DNA from: Bacteroidota bacterium | GTDB taxonomy: Bacteria > Bacteroidota > Bacteroidia > Bacteroidales > Prolixibacteraceae | DNA length: 64,000 bases | Direction: 5' to 3' | Assembly (NCBI GenBank): GCA_029265715.1 | Contig: JAJUGZ010000001.1 | Span: forward strand, 1 to 64,000 | Part shown: positions 8,537 through 16,142 of the stretch, piece after piece | Position numbering within the stretch: position 1 is the first letter of the stretch | Layout of the letters: every line of letters begins with the position of its first letter | Made by a program: the position numbers and the translations under genes | The notes under the pieces: generated by a model | What the model saw: the letters and a program-made list of their open reading frames with translations, nothing else | Told to the model about the DNA's origin: nothing | The model's database searches: none

Positions 8537-9969
8537 TCCTGACTGTTTTGCTGTTCTCTGTGCACCAAAACAACATCGACCGGGAAATTGTTTTTCAAAT
8601 GGTCAGCTAGTTTTTCGGCTGAATAAACCGAGCGGTGCTGACCACCTGTACACCCGAAACTAACGCTTAAATGAGAAAATCCTCGCGACAAATAGGTTTT
8701 TACCGATTGATCGACCAACGAGTAAACCGATTGCAAAAACGTACCTATTTCCGAGTGTTCTTCCAGAAACTGCTGAACCGGCTGATCTTTTCCGGTCAAC
8801 GCCTTATACTCCTCATAACGTCCGGGGTTGTGAATCGCACGACAATCGAATACAAAGCCGCCCCCATTCCCCGATGGATCAGCCGGGAGTCCTTTTTTAT
8901 AGGAAAAACTGGTGATGCGAACAGTAAGTGCATTTTTTACCGGACTTAACGACCGCAGGAACTTCGACTGCGTTACCAGACGCAAAACTTTAAACAACTC
9001 CGGAAGTACAACCGGAATGTTATTGGTATCCAGGATGCTTTCGAGATTTTCAAGTGCATACGGAATACTTTTCAGAAAATGTTCCTTTTTCTCATAAAAC
9101 CCGCGGAACCCATAGGCTCCCATCGCTTGCATAATACGGATCAGCACATATCCCGAAAACAGCGATTTAAATTTCTCTCGGTCGATTTTTTTATACAGGC
9201 TCAGTTCGTCGAGGTAAAATTCGAGCAACTCGTTCCGCACAGCCTGAGGAATATCAGCCTTGGCATCATAAAGCAACGAAGCTAAATCGTATTGCAAAGC
9301 TCCCTTACGCCCGCCCTGATAGTCGATAAAGTACACATTGCCATCTTTCAGCATGACGTTGCGCGACTGAAAATCGCGATACAAGAACGAACTGTTGTCG
9401 GCAGCCAGCAGATAATTGGCAAAAGACTGAAAATCATCTTCAAGCGCCTGCTCATCGAACGGGATCTTTGCCAGCTTCAGGAAGTAATATTTAAAATAAT
9501 TCAGGTCCCACATCATCGACTGTTTATCGAACGCACTGCGCGGATAACAATAGCTATAATCTATTTCGCGTCCGGCAACCAGCTGGATACGTGGAAGTTG
9601 TTTCAATACCTTTTTATACTCAGAGACAATCCGTTCCGAAAAGCCTTCAGTTTCCCGAACTTTAGTCAAAAAATCAAACAGCGTAACATTTCCCAGATCT
9701 TCAATCAAATAAAAGACTTTATCCTGACTAACGGCATAAACCTTGGGGACCGGAATCTCTTTGTTTCTGAAAGTTGTTGAAAATTCCAAAAACGCCTGGT
9801 TTTCCTTCACATCCTGATTATATGCGCCAATGGCCTGATGGTTATCGCTCTTCATGCGGTAATACTCACGGTACGAGCCCGATGGAGGGAGCTGGTCGAA
9901 TACAAGCACAGCCTCTTTAAAACAGGCTTCGAACAAGCCAACAAGTGTTTCTTTTATTTTCGGTTCCAA
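8533..9969 (-). CDS. APH/AmgK-like sugar kinase fused to a RapZ C-terminal domain
   Basis: A 478-residue cytoplasmic two-domain protein. Residues about 20-310 are an aminoglycoside-phosphotransferase-fold kinase with the Brenner-type loop YRDFQSRN (D199, N204) and the metal-binding FIDYQGG (D216). The closest functional group is AmgK, which phosphorylates MurNAc/GlcNAc in cell-wall recycling. Residues about 350-475 match the C-terminal domain of RapZ, with GCTGGQHRS at 439-447; in Escherichia coli that domain binds glucosamine-6-phosphate. The RapZ Walker-type N-domain is absent. The start is TTG at 9969, because an in-frame stop lies upstream and no ATG follows the -7 box at 9998-10005. It is coupled to the zinc-ribbon gene at 8393. 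Amino-sugar sensing or recycling is inferred. Confidence 0.82.
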   Translation of the reverse strand: MEPKIKETLVGLFEACFKEAVLVFDQLPPSGSYREYYRMKSDNHQAIGAYNQDVKENQAFLEFSTTFRNKEIPVPKVYAVSQDKVFYLIEDLGNVTLFDFLTKVRETEGFSERIVSEYKKVLKQLPRIQLVAGREIDYSYCYPRSAFDKQSMMWDLNYFKYYFLKLAKIPFDEQALEDDFQSFANYLLAADNSSFLYRDFQSRNVMLKDGNVYFIDYQGGRKGALQYDLASLLYDAKADIPQAVRNELLEFYLDELSLYKKIDREKFKSLFSGYVLIRIMQAMGAYGFRGFYEKKEHFLKSIPYALENLESILDTNNIPVVLPELFKVLRLVTQSKFLRSLSPVKNALTVRITSFSYKKGLPADPSGNGGGFVFDCRAIHNPGRYEEYKALTGKDQPVQQFLEEHSEIGTFLQSVYSLVDQSVKTYLSRGFSHLSVSFGCTGGQHRSVYSAEKLADHLKNNFPVDVVLVHREQQNSQE

Positions 9970-9997
9970 TATATTCGGGTTTTAATATGTCAACCGA

Positions 9998-10005
9998 CAA
10001 ATATA
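9998..10005 (-). promoter_or_regulatory. -7 box of the kinase/RapZ-C gene
   Basis: TATATTTG on the minus strand, exact TAnnTTTG, about 28 bases before the TTG start at 9969. It supports that start because no ATG lies between. Confidence 0.5.
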
Positions 10006-10088
10006 TCAGAATCCCGACGTTTATTGATTTGCTGTGGATAACTTTTTTGAAATCGCCCGAATGTTTGTACTTTTCGCAAAACAGAATT

Positions 10089-10817
10089 ATGAAAATCCGG
10101 CCAATCATAACCGCATTCCAACATTTTCTGAACCGAGTTTTACTCTTTTCAGGAATCCTGTTTCTACTGGCGATTCTCGTTAGTTTTACTTCGCTTCCGT
10201 ATTGGGGGATTCATTGGCTCGGTACCAGCAAATCGAAACTAAAAGAAAAACCTGAATTTGTTGTCTTTCTGGGCGGCGGCGGAATGCCCAGCGAATCGAA
10301 CCTGATGCGCGCTTATTATACAGCCCATGTAGCCAGGCTGTTTCCCGAAAGCAGGGTCATTATTTCCATTCCCGGCGACACATCAAAAGCTGAAAGCACT
10401 TGCCGGAAAATCGCTTCGGAAATCGCCCTCCACGGTATTTCGTCAGAACGGATATGCTTTGAGCCAACCGGAACCAATACGCGCGCACAAGCCCTGGCCT
10501 TACAAACATTTCAGGATCAGGAGTTACTTAAAAGGCCAATTCTTTTGGTCACATCGCCGGAACACATGCGACGGGCTGTGTTAACATTTCAGAAGGCTGG
10601 CTTTACAAAAATTTCGGCCCTCCCTGCATTTGAAGACACCCTGGAAGCCAACCTGCAATTTTCGGATAAAAATTTGGGCGGAAATAAATTGCTGATTCCC
10701 GAAGTTGGCAATAACATCACAATCCGTTACCAGTTCTGGAACCACTTAAAATACGAAATCCTGTTTCTGCGTGAACTAACAGCCCTCGCTTATTATGGAC
10801 TAAGAGGATGGATTTAG
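10089..10817 (+). CDS. DUF218 (YdcF/SanA/ElyC-like) membrane-anchored protein
   Basis: A 242-residue protein from the ATG at 10089. One transmembrane segment (about 14-37) is followed by a DUF218 domain with VVFLGGGGMP, the central TGTNTRAQA and VTSPEHMRRA, all typical of the family. Members act in envelope integrity or polysaccharide metabolism in other bacteria, but the reaction is unknown. The reading frame is open upstream to 9945, but a promoter-like TTTG-N18-TACTTTTC lies at about 10048-10077, so the later ATG with a membrane anchor is preferred. It is divergent from the sugar-kinase gene and may share its cell-wall theme. Confidence 0.83.
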   Translation: MKIRPIITAFQHFLNRVLLFSGILFLLAILVSFTSLPYWGIHWLGTSKSKLKEKPEFVVFLGGGGMPSESNLMRAYYTAHVARLFPESRVIISIPGDTSKAESTCRKIASEIALHGISSERICFEPTGTNTRAQALALQTFQDQELLKRPILLVTSPEHMRRAVLTFQKAGFTKISALPAFEDTLEANLQFSDKNLGGNKLLIPEVGNNITIRYQFWNHLKYEILFLRELTALAYYGLRGWI

Positions 10818-10828
10818 AACTGGCGGCT

Positions 10829-11995
10829 TTAGCTCAGCACCATTGCTATAGAAACCCCGACAAATGTTCCGATTACATACCCAAGAATACCAACTAAAAT
10901 ACCGGGCGTAATCAGTTTTTTTTGTCCTAACGATGCAGCCATTGGAGCCGCAACCGAGGGCCCCATAATATTGGCTGCCGACGATACAATCACCTCATAA
11001 ACATCAAGTCTGAATAATCTGGCCAAAGTAACCAAAAAGATGAAATGAAAGAACAAGATGACTAAGTAAAATCCAAGAACAAACGGGCCGATATGCAAAA
11101 TATCATTCAGGTTGGTGGCGGCACCAATAACAGCCAAAAACACATACATCATCCAAAGCCCAATTGAGAAAGCCGTATCTTCCAATACCTTAAGCCGCTT
11201 AGGGAATAAATTAGCAACAAGCACCGAGAGCACGGTTATCAGCAAAATACTCATGTTCATTTTGGTCGAGAATAACCGTTGAAAGAAGGGCTCAAACAAA
11301 ATTCCGGTGCTGGCAATCAGGGCCGACAAGAACAAAACCAAGGCGATCCGTTCCATTGTAATCAAACCACTCCGGGTGCCCGACAGATTATCGGCTTCAA
11401 CCTGGTTTTCAGCTTTGTGGTTCACAAAAAAGCGTTGCAGGAAAGCAATCGAGGGAACCGCAAAAAGAAGCAAAACATACAGGTTGGCTGCAAAATTATC
11501 GACCGCGATGGTAGCAGAAAATAACGGATGAGTACTGAAATTAAGAATCTCGCCGGTAGCCACAAAATTCATGCTCCCTCCAATGAGTGTGGCCGAAATA
11601 ACGCCGGCCGTACTGGCCGAATCCGGCCCTAAGTCGATCAGAATAAAAGCAAGGACACTGCCCAAAGCTACGCCAACAGCACCGATCAGATAAGCCACCA
11701 GCAACTTTCCTCCTTCCCTGATAATCCGCCCAATATTAGAGCCCAGCAACAACATCGGAATCGACAACGGGATGAAATATGAAAAAACCAGGTCGTAAAC
11801 AACAACTTTTACCTGGGGATTAGAGGCAACCGGAACAACGCCGGTCATTGAAAAAACCGACATCAACAACATAGTCACCAAAATACCTGATACGTTGCCG
11901 AGCCACTTCTTGTGTTCGGACCAAATACCCAAGGCTGCTGCCCCAAGAACAACCGTAAAAATCGCTATATGATTATCCGGAGAAATGAACGCCAT
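10829..11995 (-). CDS. DUF819 family multi-pass membrane protein (YjcL-like)
   Basis: A 388-residue inner-membrane protein with about ten hydrophobic segments. The glycine-rich GGSMNFVATGE (around 135-150) and the C-terminal segment with NIMGPSVAAPMAASLGQKK match the DUF819 family. These proteins look like transporters, but no substrate is established. It is convergent with the DUF218 gene (11-base gap). A terminator for the upstream DUF5606 gene lies directly before its start. Confidence 0.85.
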   Translation of the reverse strand: MAFISPDNHIAIFTVVLGAAALGIWSEHKKWLGNVSGILVTMLLMSVFSMTGVVPVASNPQVKVVVYDLVFSYFIPLSIPMLLLGSNIGRIIREGGKLLVAYLIGAVGVALGSVLAFILIDLGPDSASTAGVISATLIGGSMNFVATGEILNFSTHPLFSATIAVDNFAANLYVLLLFAVPSIAFLQRFFVNHKAENQVEADNLSGTRSGLITMERIALVLFLSALIASTGILFEPFFQRLFSTKMNMSILLITVLSVLVANLFPKRLKVLEDTAFSIGLWMMYVFLAVIGAATNLNDILHIGPFVLGFYLVILFFHFIFLVTLARLFRLDVYEVIVSSAANIMGPSVAAPMAASLGQKKLITPGILVGILGYVIGTFVGVSIAMVLS

Positions 11996-12014
11996 CGAAT
12001 ACTGATTTTTTTAC

Positions 12015-12041
12015 AAAAAAAGCCGCGCTTTTGGCACGGCT
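12015..12041 (-). terminator. Intrinsic terminator after the DUF5606 gene
   Basis: On the minus strand AGCCGTGC pairs with GCGCGGCT (one G-T pair) around an AAAA-containing loop, followed by a run of six T. Confidence 0.75.
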
Positions 12042-12047
12042 CGTATC

Positions 12048-12464
12048 TTATTCTGCTTTTTCTTCAACAACTTCAGAGGTTGGTTCTTCATCCTTCAACA
12101 AATCCTTCTCGACCAGCAAGTTAAACCACTGAACAATCTTTTTTATGTCGGAGGTATAAACACGGTCCTTATCGTAATCGGGCAATATTTCATCGAAATA
12201 TTTCTTCAATTCGTTCCCCGGTGCTTTTGCATCAAACGATTTTCCCTCGGCTTGCAACTCTTTCATCCGCCAAAGAACTTCTTTCAGTGGTTTTTCCCCC
12301 GATTCGGTAAAAACAGCGATATCATCCAACGAGCTGATTTTTGTTGTTGAGTAAGCCGGCATACGTTTGCCCGTGATTAACGACTCAACAATGATGCTGT
12401 TTTTTGCTTCAGCCACGACCTTAAATAAGCCTGGCTGTCCGCTTATGGCTAATATTCCCTTCAT
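12048..12464 (-). CDS. DUF5606 family protein
   Basis: A 138-residue soluble protein of the Bacteroidota-specific DUF5606 family, beginning MKGILAISGQPGLFKV. An N-terminal SH3-like or small-beta part (about 1-60) is followed by a helical part (about 60-125) and an acidic tail (EEPTSEVVEEKAE). Function is unknown. It is flanked by terminators on both sides, so it is transcribed alone with an 80-base leader. Confidence 0.85.
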   Translation of the reverse strand: MKGILAISGQPGLFKVVAEAKNSIIVESLITGKRMPAYSTTKISSLDDIAVFTESGEKPLKEVLWRMKELQAEGKSFDAKAPGNELKKYFDEILPDYDKDRVYTSDIKKIVQWFNLLVEKDLLKDEEPTSEVVEEKAE

Positions 12465-12567
12465 CTAAGAATTTATTATTAAGTTGGATTTCAGACCCCG
12501 TCTAAAATTGACGGTAATGTTTCAACATTTTTTAATTGCCTGCGAAGATAATATTTTCCGAAGAAGT

Positions 12568-12598
12568 AAAAAAAAAGCTCCCGCCATTCGGGAGCTTT
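12568..12598 (-). terminator. Intrinsic terminator after the BtuB-like receptor gene
   Basis: On the minus strand AAAGCTCCCG, a five-base loop and CGGGAGCTTT are followed by a long T-run (an A-run at 12568-12576 on the plus strand). It begins four bases after the receptor stop. Confidence 0.85.
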
Positions 12599-12602
12599 GG
12601 TT

Positions 12603-14633
12603 TTATCGAAAATCCAGATCTAATTTATAGCCCACACTGAGCCAGCGGCCCGGTTGTTTGGTGTAACCCAGATCGTAATACGATTTGTCGAACAGATTGG
12701 CAGCCATCAAATATATTTCTGAATGCGGGTTCCGCCACATAACCCGCGTATTGACCAACCAGAACGGCTTGTACGGCTCGGTTTTGGTCCGCATCCCGTT
12801 TCGGTCCTGATACGTTGCACGCCACGAAGCGCCCAGCCGATACCATATTTTATGGTCTAACTCCAGGTTTAATTTGTGTTTCAGGTTATCGAGCACATAT
12901 TTTGACAAGTAAGCCCCATCGCTGTAATCCAGATTAGTAAAAGAATAGTTCATGCCTATTTTCCGGACAAAGAAGGATTTCTTCAGCGCTTTTTCCGGAT
13001 AAAATTCAGAACTCAGCTCAATTCCCGAGGCATTCACTTCGGCCAAATTTTGAGCTTTAAATTTTTCGGCCTCTGTTTCCCGGACCCAATCGATCATGTT
13101 CTTGCCACGACGACAGAAATACCCCATGTGCCCCCGGAAAGCCGGATAACTATATTTGAAACCTGCTTCGTAAGTCACAGCTTTTTCTGGTTTCAGGAAC
13201 GGGTTACCCTGACTCGTCGGATCTGAATAGAACAAATCGGTAAACGTCGGCATGCGCAGGTTCGAATTGACATTGGCATATAGTTTCAGGTTATCCGAAA
13301 AAATCCAGGCCACATCCATTCCGGGATAAATTTTCCAACGGAAATTCAAATCCGAAATCCGGTTAGCCATCGCCCCCACTGTTACCGAGAAATGCCTGAG
13401 ATACAGCGAATGCTCGGCAAAATACGACAAATAGGTCCGCGAATATGACTTGGTAAAATAGTGGCCACTCTCGCCCGGAACCTCAATGGGTTGATCCATC
13501 AAATTTCCAAGTACATTGCTCCAAACATTTTCGTTGCGCATCTCGGCGCCCAATGCCGTGCGGCCCCAGTTTGTTTCGAACCAGGCATTCAGATTGGCGC
13601 CAAAAACGTCGGTTAAATGATAATTGTGACCGGTATACCAGCTGGCCGCACTATCACGAAACAGCTCAAAACGGTCCTGATGACGGCGCCAGTAAACCGA
13701 TGGCGTAAAATGAACTTTCTCCCCGGTTTCGTACCTTAACGAGGCGAATGTTGTTTTGGTCTGTTCATATTCATCCGGATATGTGGCCGAATAAAAGCTG
13801 TTACCGCCAAACCCTTTGTTGGTGTAACCAGCCTGCCAACCAACCTTGCCCGACTGATTGTCGAACTCGCCTTGATAAAACAAGTTGTACGAATCGAAAT
13901 CGGTGTTGTTGATATACCCGTCGGAGGCCATTTTAGATGCAGCCACAAACTGGCGTATCTTTCCGGTTTGCAGGTTTCCGGCCACATTCAGGTCATACAA
14001 ACCATGCTCCCCGGCAGAAACATCCACCTTCAACTTCTTTCCGGCCTCGGCTGTGGTAATAATGTTGATGGCCCCGGAAAACGCATTCGGCCCATACACG
14101 CGTGCTGCGGGGCCTTCGAGGATTTCGATGCGATCGATACTTTTAAGACTAACGGGAAGGTTTAGACTGTGGTGCCCAGTCTGGGGATCGGTGATGTTGA
14201 TCCCGTTGAGAAGAATCAGGGTTTGGTCGAATGAACCACCGCGGACCGAAATGTCCGCCTGAACACCGTACACACCTCGCTGACGGACGTCAACGCTCAG
14301 GGCATACTCCAGCAGTTCGTGGATACTCTGGACGGGCGCCGCCTCAATTTCATCTCTCTCAATCACGGAAACAATCCGCGCCACCTGCGAGAATGCAACA
14401 GGTGCTCTTTGTGCGCTTACCTCGATTTCATCCAAATCGAGCTTCATCCCAACTTTCGTTGAATCGGATTGGGCAACTGTTGTTTCGGGCAAACTAACTG
14501 TAGTATAAACAGCCAGCAGCACGCCTATGCGCACCTGTTTTTTTAATGCCTGAAACAACGAGTATTTTTTCCCTCCCCAACGCCTGAAAGTCAGAATTTC
14601 GGCATGGCAAGCATTTTTAAACGCATGTTTCAT
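12603..14633 (-). CDS. TonB-dependent outer-membrane receptor, BtuB-like
   Basis: A 676-residue outer-membrane transporter. After a long basic leader (1-33) and a hydrophobic signal segment (about 34-54), a TonB-box-like stretch (DEIEVSAQRAP) and a plug domain follow (about 70-180, with SVRGGSFDQTLILLNGI and RIEILEGPAARVYG). The rest is a 22-strand barrel that ends in the C-terminal aromatic strand GYKLDLDFR. It lacks the carboxypeptidase-like leader of SusC proteins. The arrangement resembles BtuB/FepA, but no cobalamin riboswitch is visible in the 330-base upstream region, so vitamin B12 is only one possible substrate. Promoter box at 14660-14667. Confidence 0.85.
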   Translation of the reverse strand: MKHAFKNACHAEILTFRRWGGKKYSLFQALKKQVRIGVLLAVYTTVSLPETTVAQSDSTKVGMKLDLDEIEVSAQRAPVAFSQVARIVSVIERDEIEAAPVQSIHELLEYALSVDVRQRGVYGVQADISVRGGSFDQTLILLNGINITDPQTGHHSLNLPVSLKSIDRIEILEGPAARVYGPNAFSGAINIITTAEAGKKLKVDVSAGEHGLYDLNVAGNLQTGKIRQFVAASKMASDGYINNTDFDSYNLFYQGEFDNQSGKVGWQAGYTNKGFGGNSFYSATYPDEYEQTKTTFASLRYETGEKVHFTPSVYWRRHQDRFELFRDSAASWYTGHNYHLTDVFGANLNAWFETNWGRTALGAEMRNENVWSNVLGNLMDQPIEVPGESGHYFTKSYSRTYLSYFAEHSLYLRHFSVTVGAMANRISDLNFRWKIYPGMDVAWIFSDNLKLYANVNSNLRMPTFTDLFYSDPTSQGNPFLKPEKAVTYEAGFKYSYPAFRGHMGYFCRRGKNMIDWVRETEAEKFKAQNLAEVNASGIELSSEFYPEKALKKSFFVRKIGMNYSFTNLDYSDGAYLSKYVLDNLKHKLNLELDHKIWYRLGASWRATYQDRNGMRTKTEPYKPFWLVNTRVMWRNPHSEIYLMAANLFDKSYYDLGYTKQPGRWLSVGYKLDLDFR

Positions 14634-14659
14634 TTAAAAAGAATTAAAAATTATCGCGC

Positions 14660-14667
14660 CAAAAGTA
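14660..14667 (-). promoter_or_regulatory. -7 box of the BtuB-like receptor gene
   Basis: TACTTTTG on the minus strand fits TAnnTTTG, 26 bases before the ATG at 14633. The -33 site reads TTCT, a weak match. Confidence 0.5.
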
Positions 14668-14923
14668 CAGATTCTATCAGGAAAGAAGAAAAAAGAGTCT
14701 CCCCTTTTGTATAAGATACGAATAAATCACATGTTTATATACTCTTTCCCCTCTGTAATGTTTTGTTTGACAACATAGCCAATCAGGTAAACATCGTTAT
14801 GTAAAGACCGTAAATAGCATCAAGCCAGGATCAAATCTGTGAGCTATAAATATTCTTTATCAGCAATCAATAAAATCGAATAATAAAAGATGCTTAAGTC
14901 CTTTTTTTACGAGTAATCCTGCA
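14668..14923. other. AT-rich divergent spacer without a recognisable gene
   Basis: The spacer between the receptor and the ECF sigma gene is AT-rich and holds divergent promoters at its two ends. I found no riboswitch, tRNA, strong hairpin or convincing small ORF in it. Confidence 0.5.
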
Positions 14924-14931
14924 TATATTTG
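14924..14931 (+). promoter_or_regulatory. -7 box of the ECF sigma gene
   Basis: TATATTTG, exact TAnnTTTG, 31 bases before the ATG at 14963. A T-rich tract (CTTTTTTT) sits at the -33 position. Confidence 0.55.
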
Positions 14932-14962
14932 CTAATGACAATAACAAATAAAACAAAACGCC

Positions 14963-15469
14963 ATGACACAGCTTCAGTTTAACAACGCATTGTTGGGCCT
15001 ACAGGACAAACTGTTGTACTACGCCCTAAGCTTGACATCGGATCATGAAAAAGCAGAAGACCTCCTTCAGGAGACTTTTCTGAAAGCATTGACCTATCGT
15101 GATAAGTTTACACAAAACACGAATTTCAAGGCATGGATATATACTATCATGAAGAACACCTTCATTAACAACTACCGTCGAAACGTAAAAGCAAAAAATA
15201 CCTTCGACGGAGCAAACAACGATTTTCACCTGAAATTTTCGAAAGACAAAATGTATCCTTCTCCGGATTCATTCTACAGCACAAAAGAAATTACCAAAAA
15301 CATTAATGCGCTAGAAGACGAATACCGCATTCCGTTTACCATGTTCCTCGATGGGTACAAATATAAAGAGATTGCCGAACACCTCGACCTCCCGTTGGGA
15401 ACCGTGAAAAGCCGGATTTTCTTTACCAGAAAAAAACTGGAAAAGTCGTTAAAAGAATACGCAAACTGA
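14963..15469 (+). CDS. ECF-type RNA polymerase sigma factor
   Basis: A 168-residue sigma-70 family factor. Region 2 (about 10-75) has HEKAEDLLQETFLKA and the melting segment FKAWIYTIMKN. Region 4 (about 110-165) has the helix-turn-helix YKYKEIAEHLDLPLGTVKSR. No anti-sigma gene is adjacent, unlike the sigma gene at 19667. This resembles the stand-alone, RpoE-like ECF factors common in Bacteroidota. It has its own promoter box and a strong terminator at 15503, so it is monocistronic. Its regulon is unknown. Confidence 0.9.
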   Translation: MTQLQFNNALLGLQDKLLYYALSLTSDHEKAEDLLQETFLKALTYRDKFTQNTNFKAWIYTIMKNTFINNYRRNVKAKNTFDGANNDFHLKFSKDKMYPSPDSFYSTKEITKNINALEDEYRIPFTMFLDGYKYKEIAEHLDLPLGTVKSRIFFTRKKLEKSLKEYAN

Positions 15470-15502
15470 TTGTTGTTTAGAATTAAGTTGATTATAACGG
15501 GT

Positions 15503-15537
15503 AAAAAGATGGTTCCATGATGGGCCATCTTTTTTTG
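15503..15537 (+). terminator. Intrinsic terminator after the ECF sigma gene
   Basis: AAAAAGATGG pairs with CCATCTTTTT and is followed by further T residues. Confidence 0.85.
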
Positions 15538-15583
15538 TTTATACAGAATGCCGTAAATTTACACGAACCAAAACTCACAGATT

Positions 15584-16135
15584 ATGGCAAAGACAGTATG
15601 CATCCATTTAGCGGAAGGATTTGAAGAAATTGAAGCTATTACGATTATTGACGTTCTCCGCCGCGCCAACATCCACACGACTACCGTATCGGTAACCGGA
15701 CACAAGCAGGTAACCGGATCGCACAATATAACGGTTCTGGCCGATAAACTTTTTGAAGACATTGATTATTCGGAAGTAGCCATGATTGTTTTACCGGGAG
15801 GCATGCCGGGAGCCCGTAATCTGGACACCCATTCGGGCTTGCAGAAACAGATCCTGAAATTTAATGAAGAAGGCAGGCCTTTGGCCGCTATTTGTGCCGC
15901 CCCGATGGTACTGGGAAAACTGGGGATCCTGGAAGGCGAACAAGCCGTTTGTTATCCGGGTTATGAAGAATATCTGAAAGGAGCCTCTATTCTTTCAGAA
16001 CCAGCAACAGAGTCGAACCACGTCATAACCGGGCGCGGAGTCGGTGCAGCATTAAAATTCTCGCTACTGATTGTCGAAAAACTTGTTTCGAAAGAAAAAG
16101 CCCAAACTCTGGCCAAGCAAATGCTGGTCGAATAA
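15584..16135 (+). CDS. DJ-1/PfpI family protein (DJ-1/YajL subgroup)
   Basis: A 183-residue cytoplasmic protein of DJ-1 fold and usual length. The reactive cysteine is C104 in AAICAAP (the nucleophile elbow). The partner acid is E17 in GFEEIE, and the glycine-rich VLPGGMPGA forms the oxyanion region. DJ-1/YajL proteins have been linked to oxidative stress defence, glyoxalase activity and repair of glycated molecules; the main activity is debated. The gene is single, between an upstream terminator and a convergent TonB receptor gene. Confidence 0.9.
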   Translation: MAKTVCIHLAEGFEEIEAITIIDVLRRANIHTTTVSVTGHKQVTGSHNITVLADKLFEDIDYSEVAMIVLPGGMPGARNLDTHSGLQKQILKFNEEGRPLAAICAAPMVLGKLGILEGEQAVCYPGYEEYLKGASILSEPATESNHVITGRGVGAALKFSLLIVEKLVSKEKAQTLAKQMLVE

Positions 16136-16142
16136 AGGTGAA

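Noticed and set aside
14634-14962. Possible cobalamin riboswitch before the BtuB-like receptor
   Set aside because: No conserved riboswitch core elements visible, and the transcript leader is only about 20 bases given the -7 box at 14660-14667.
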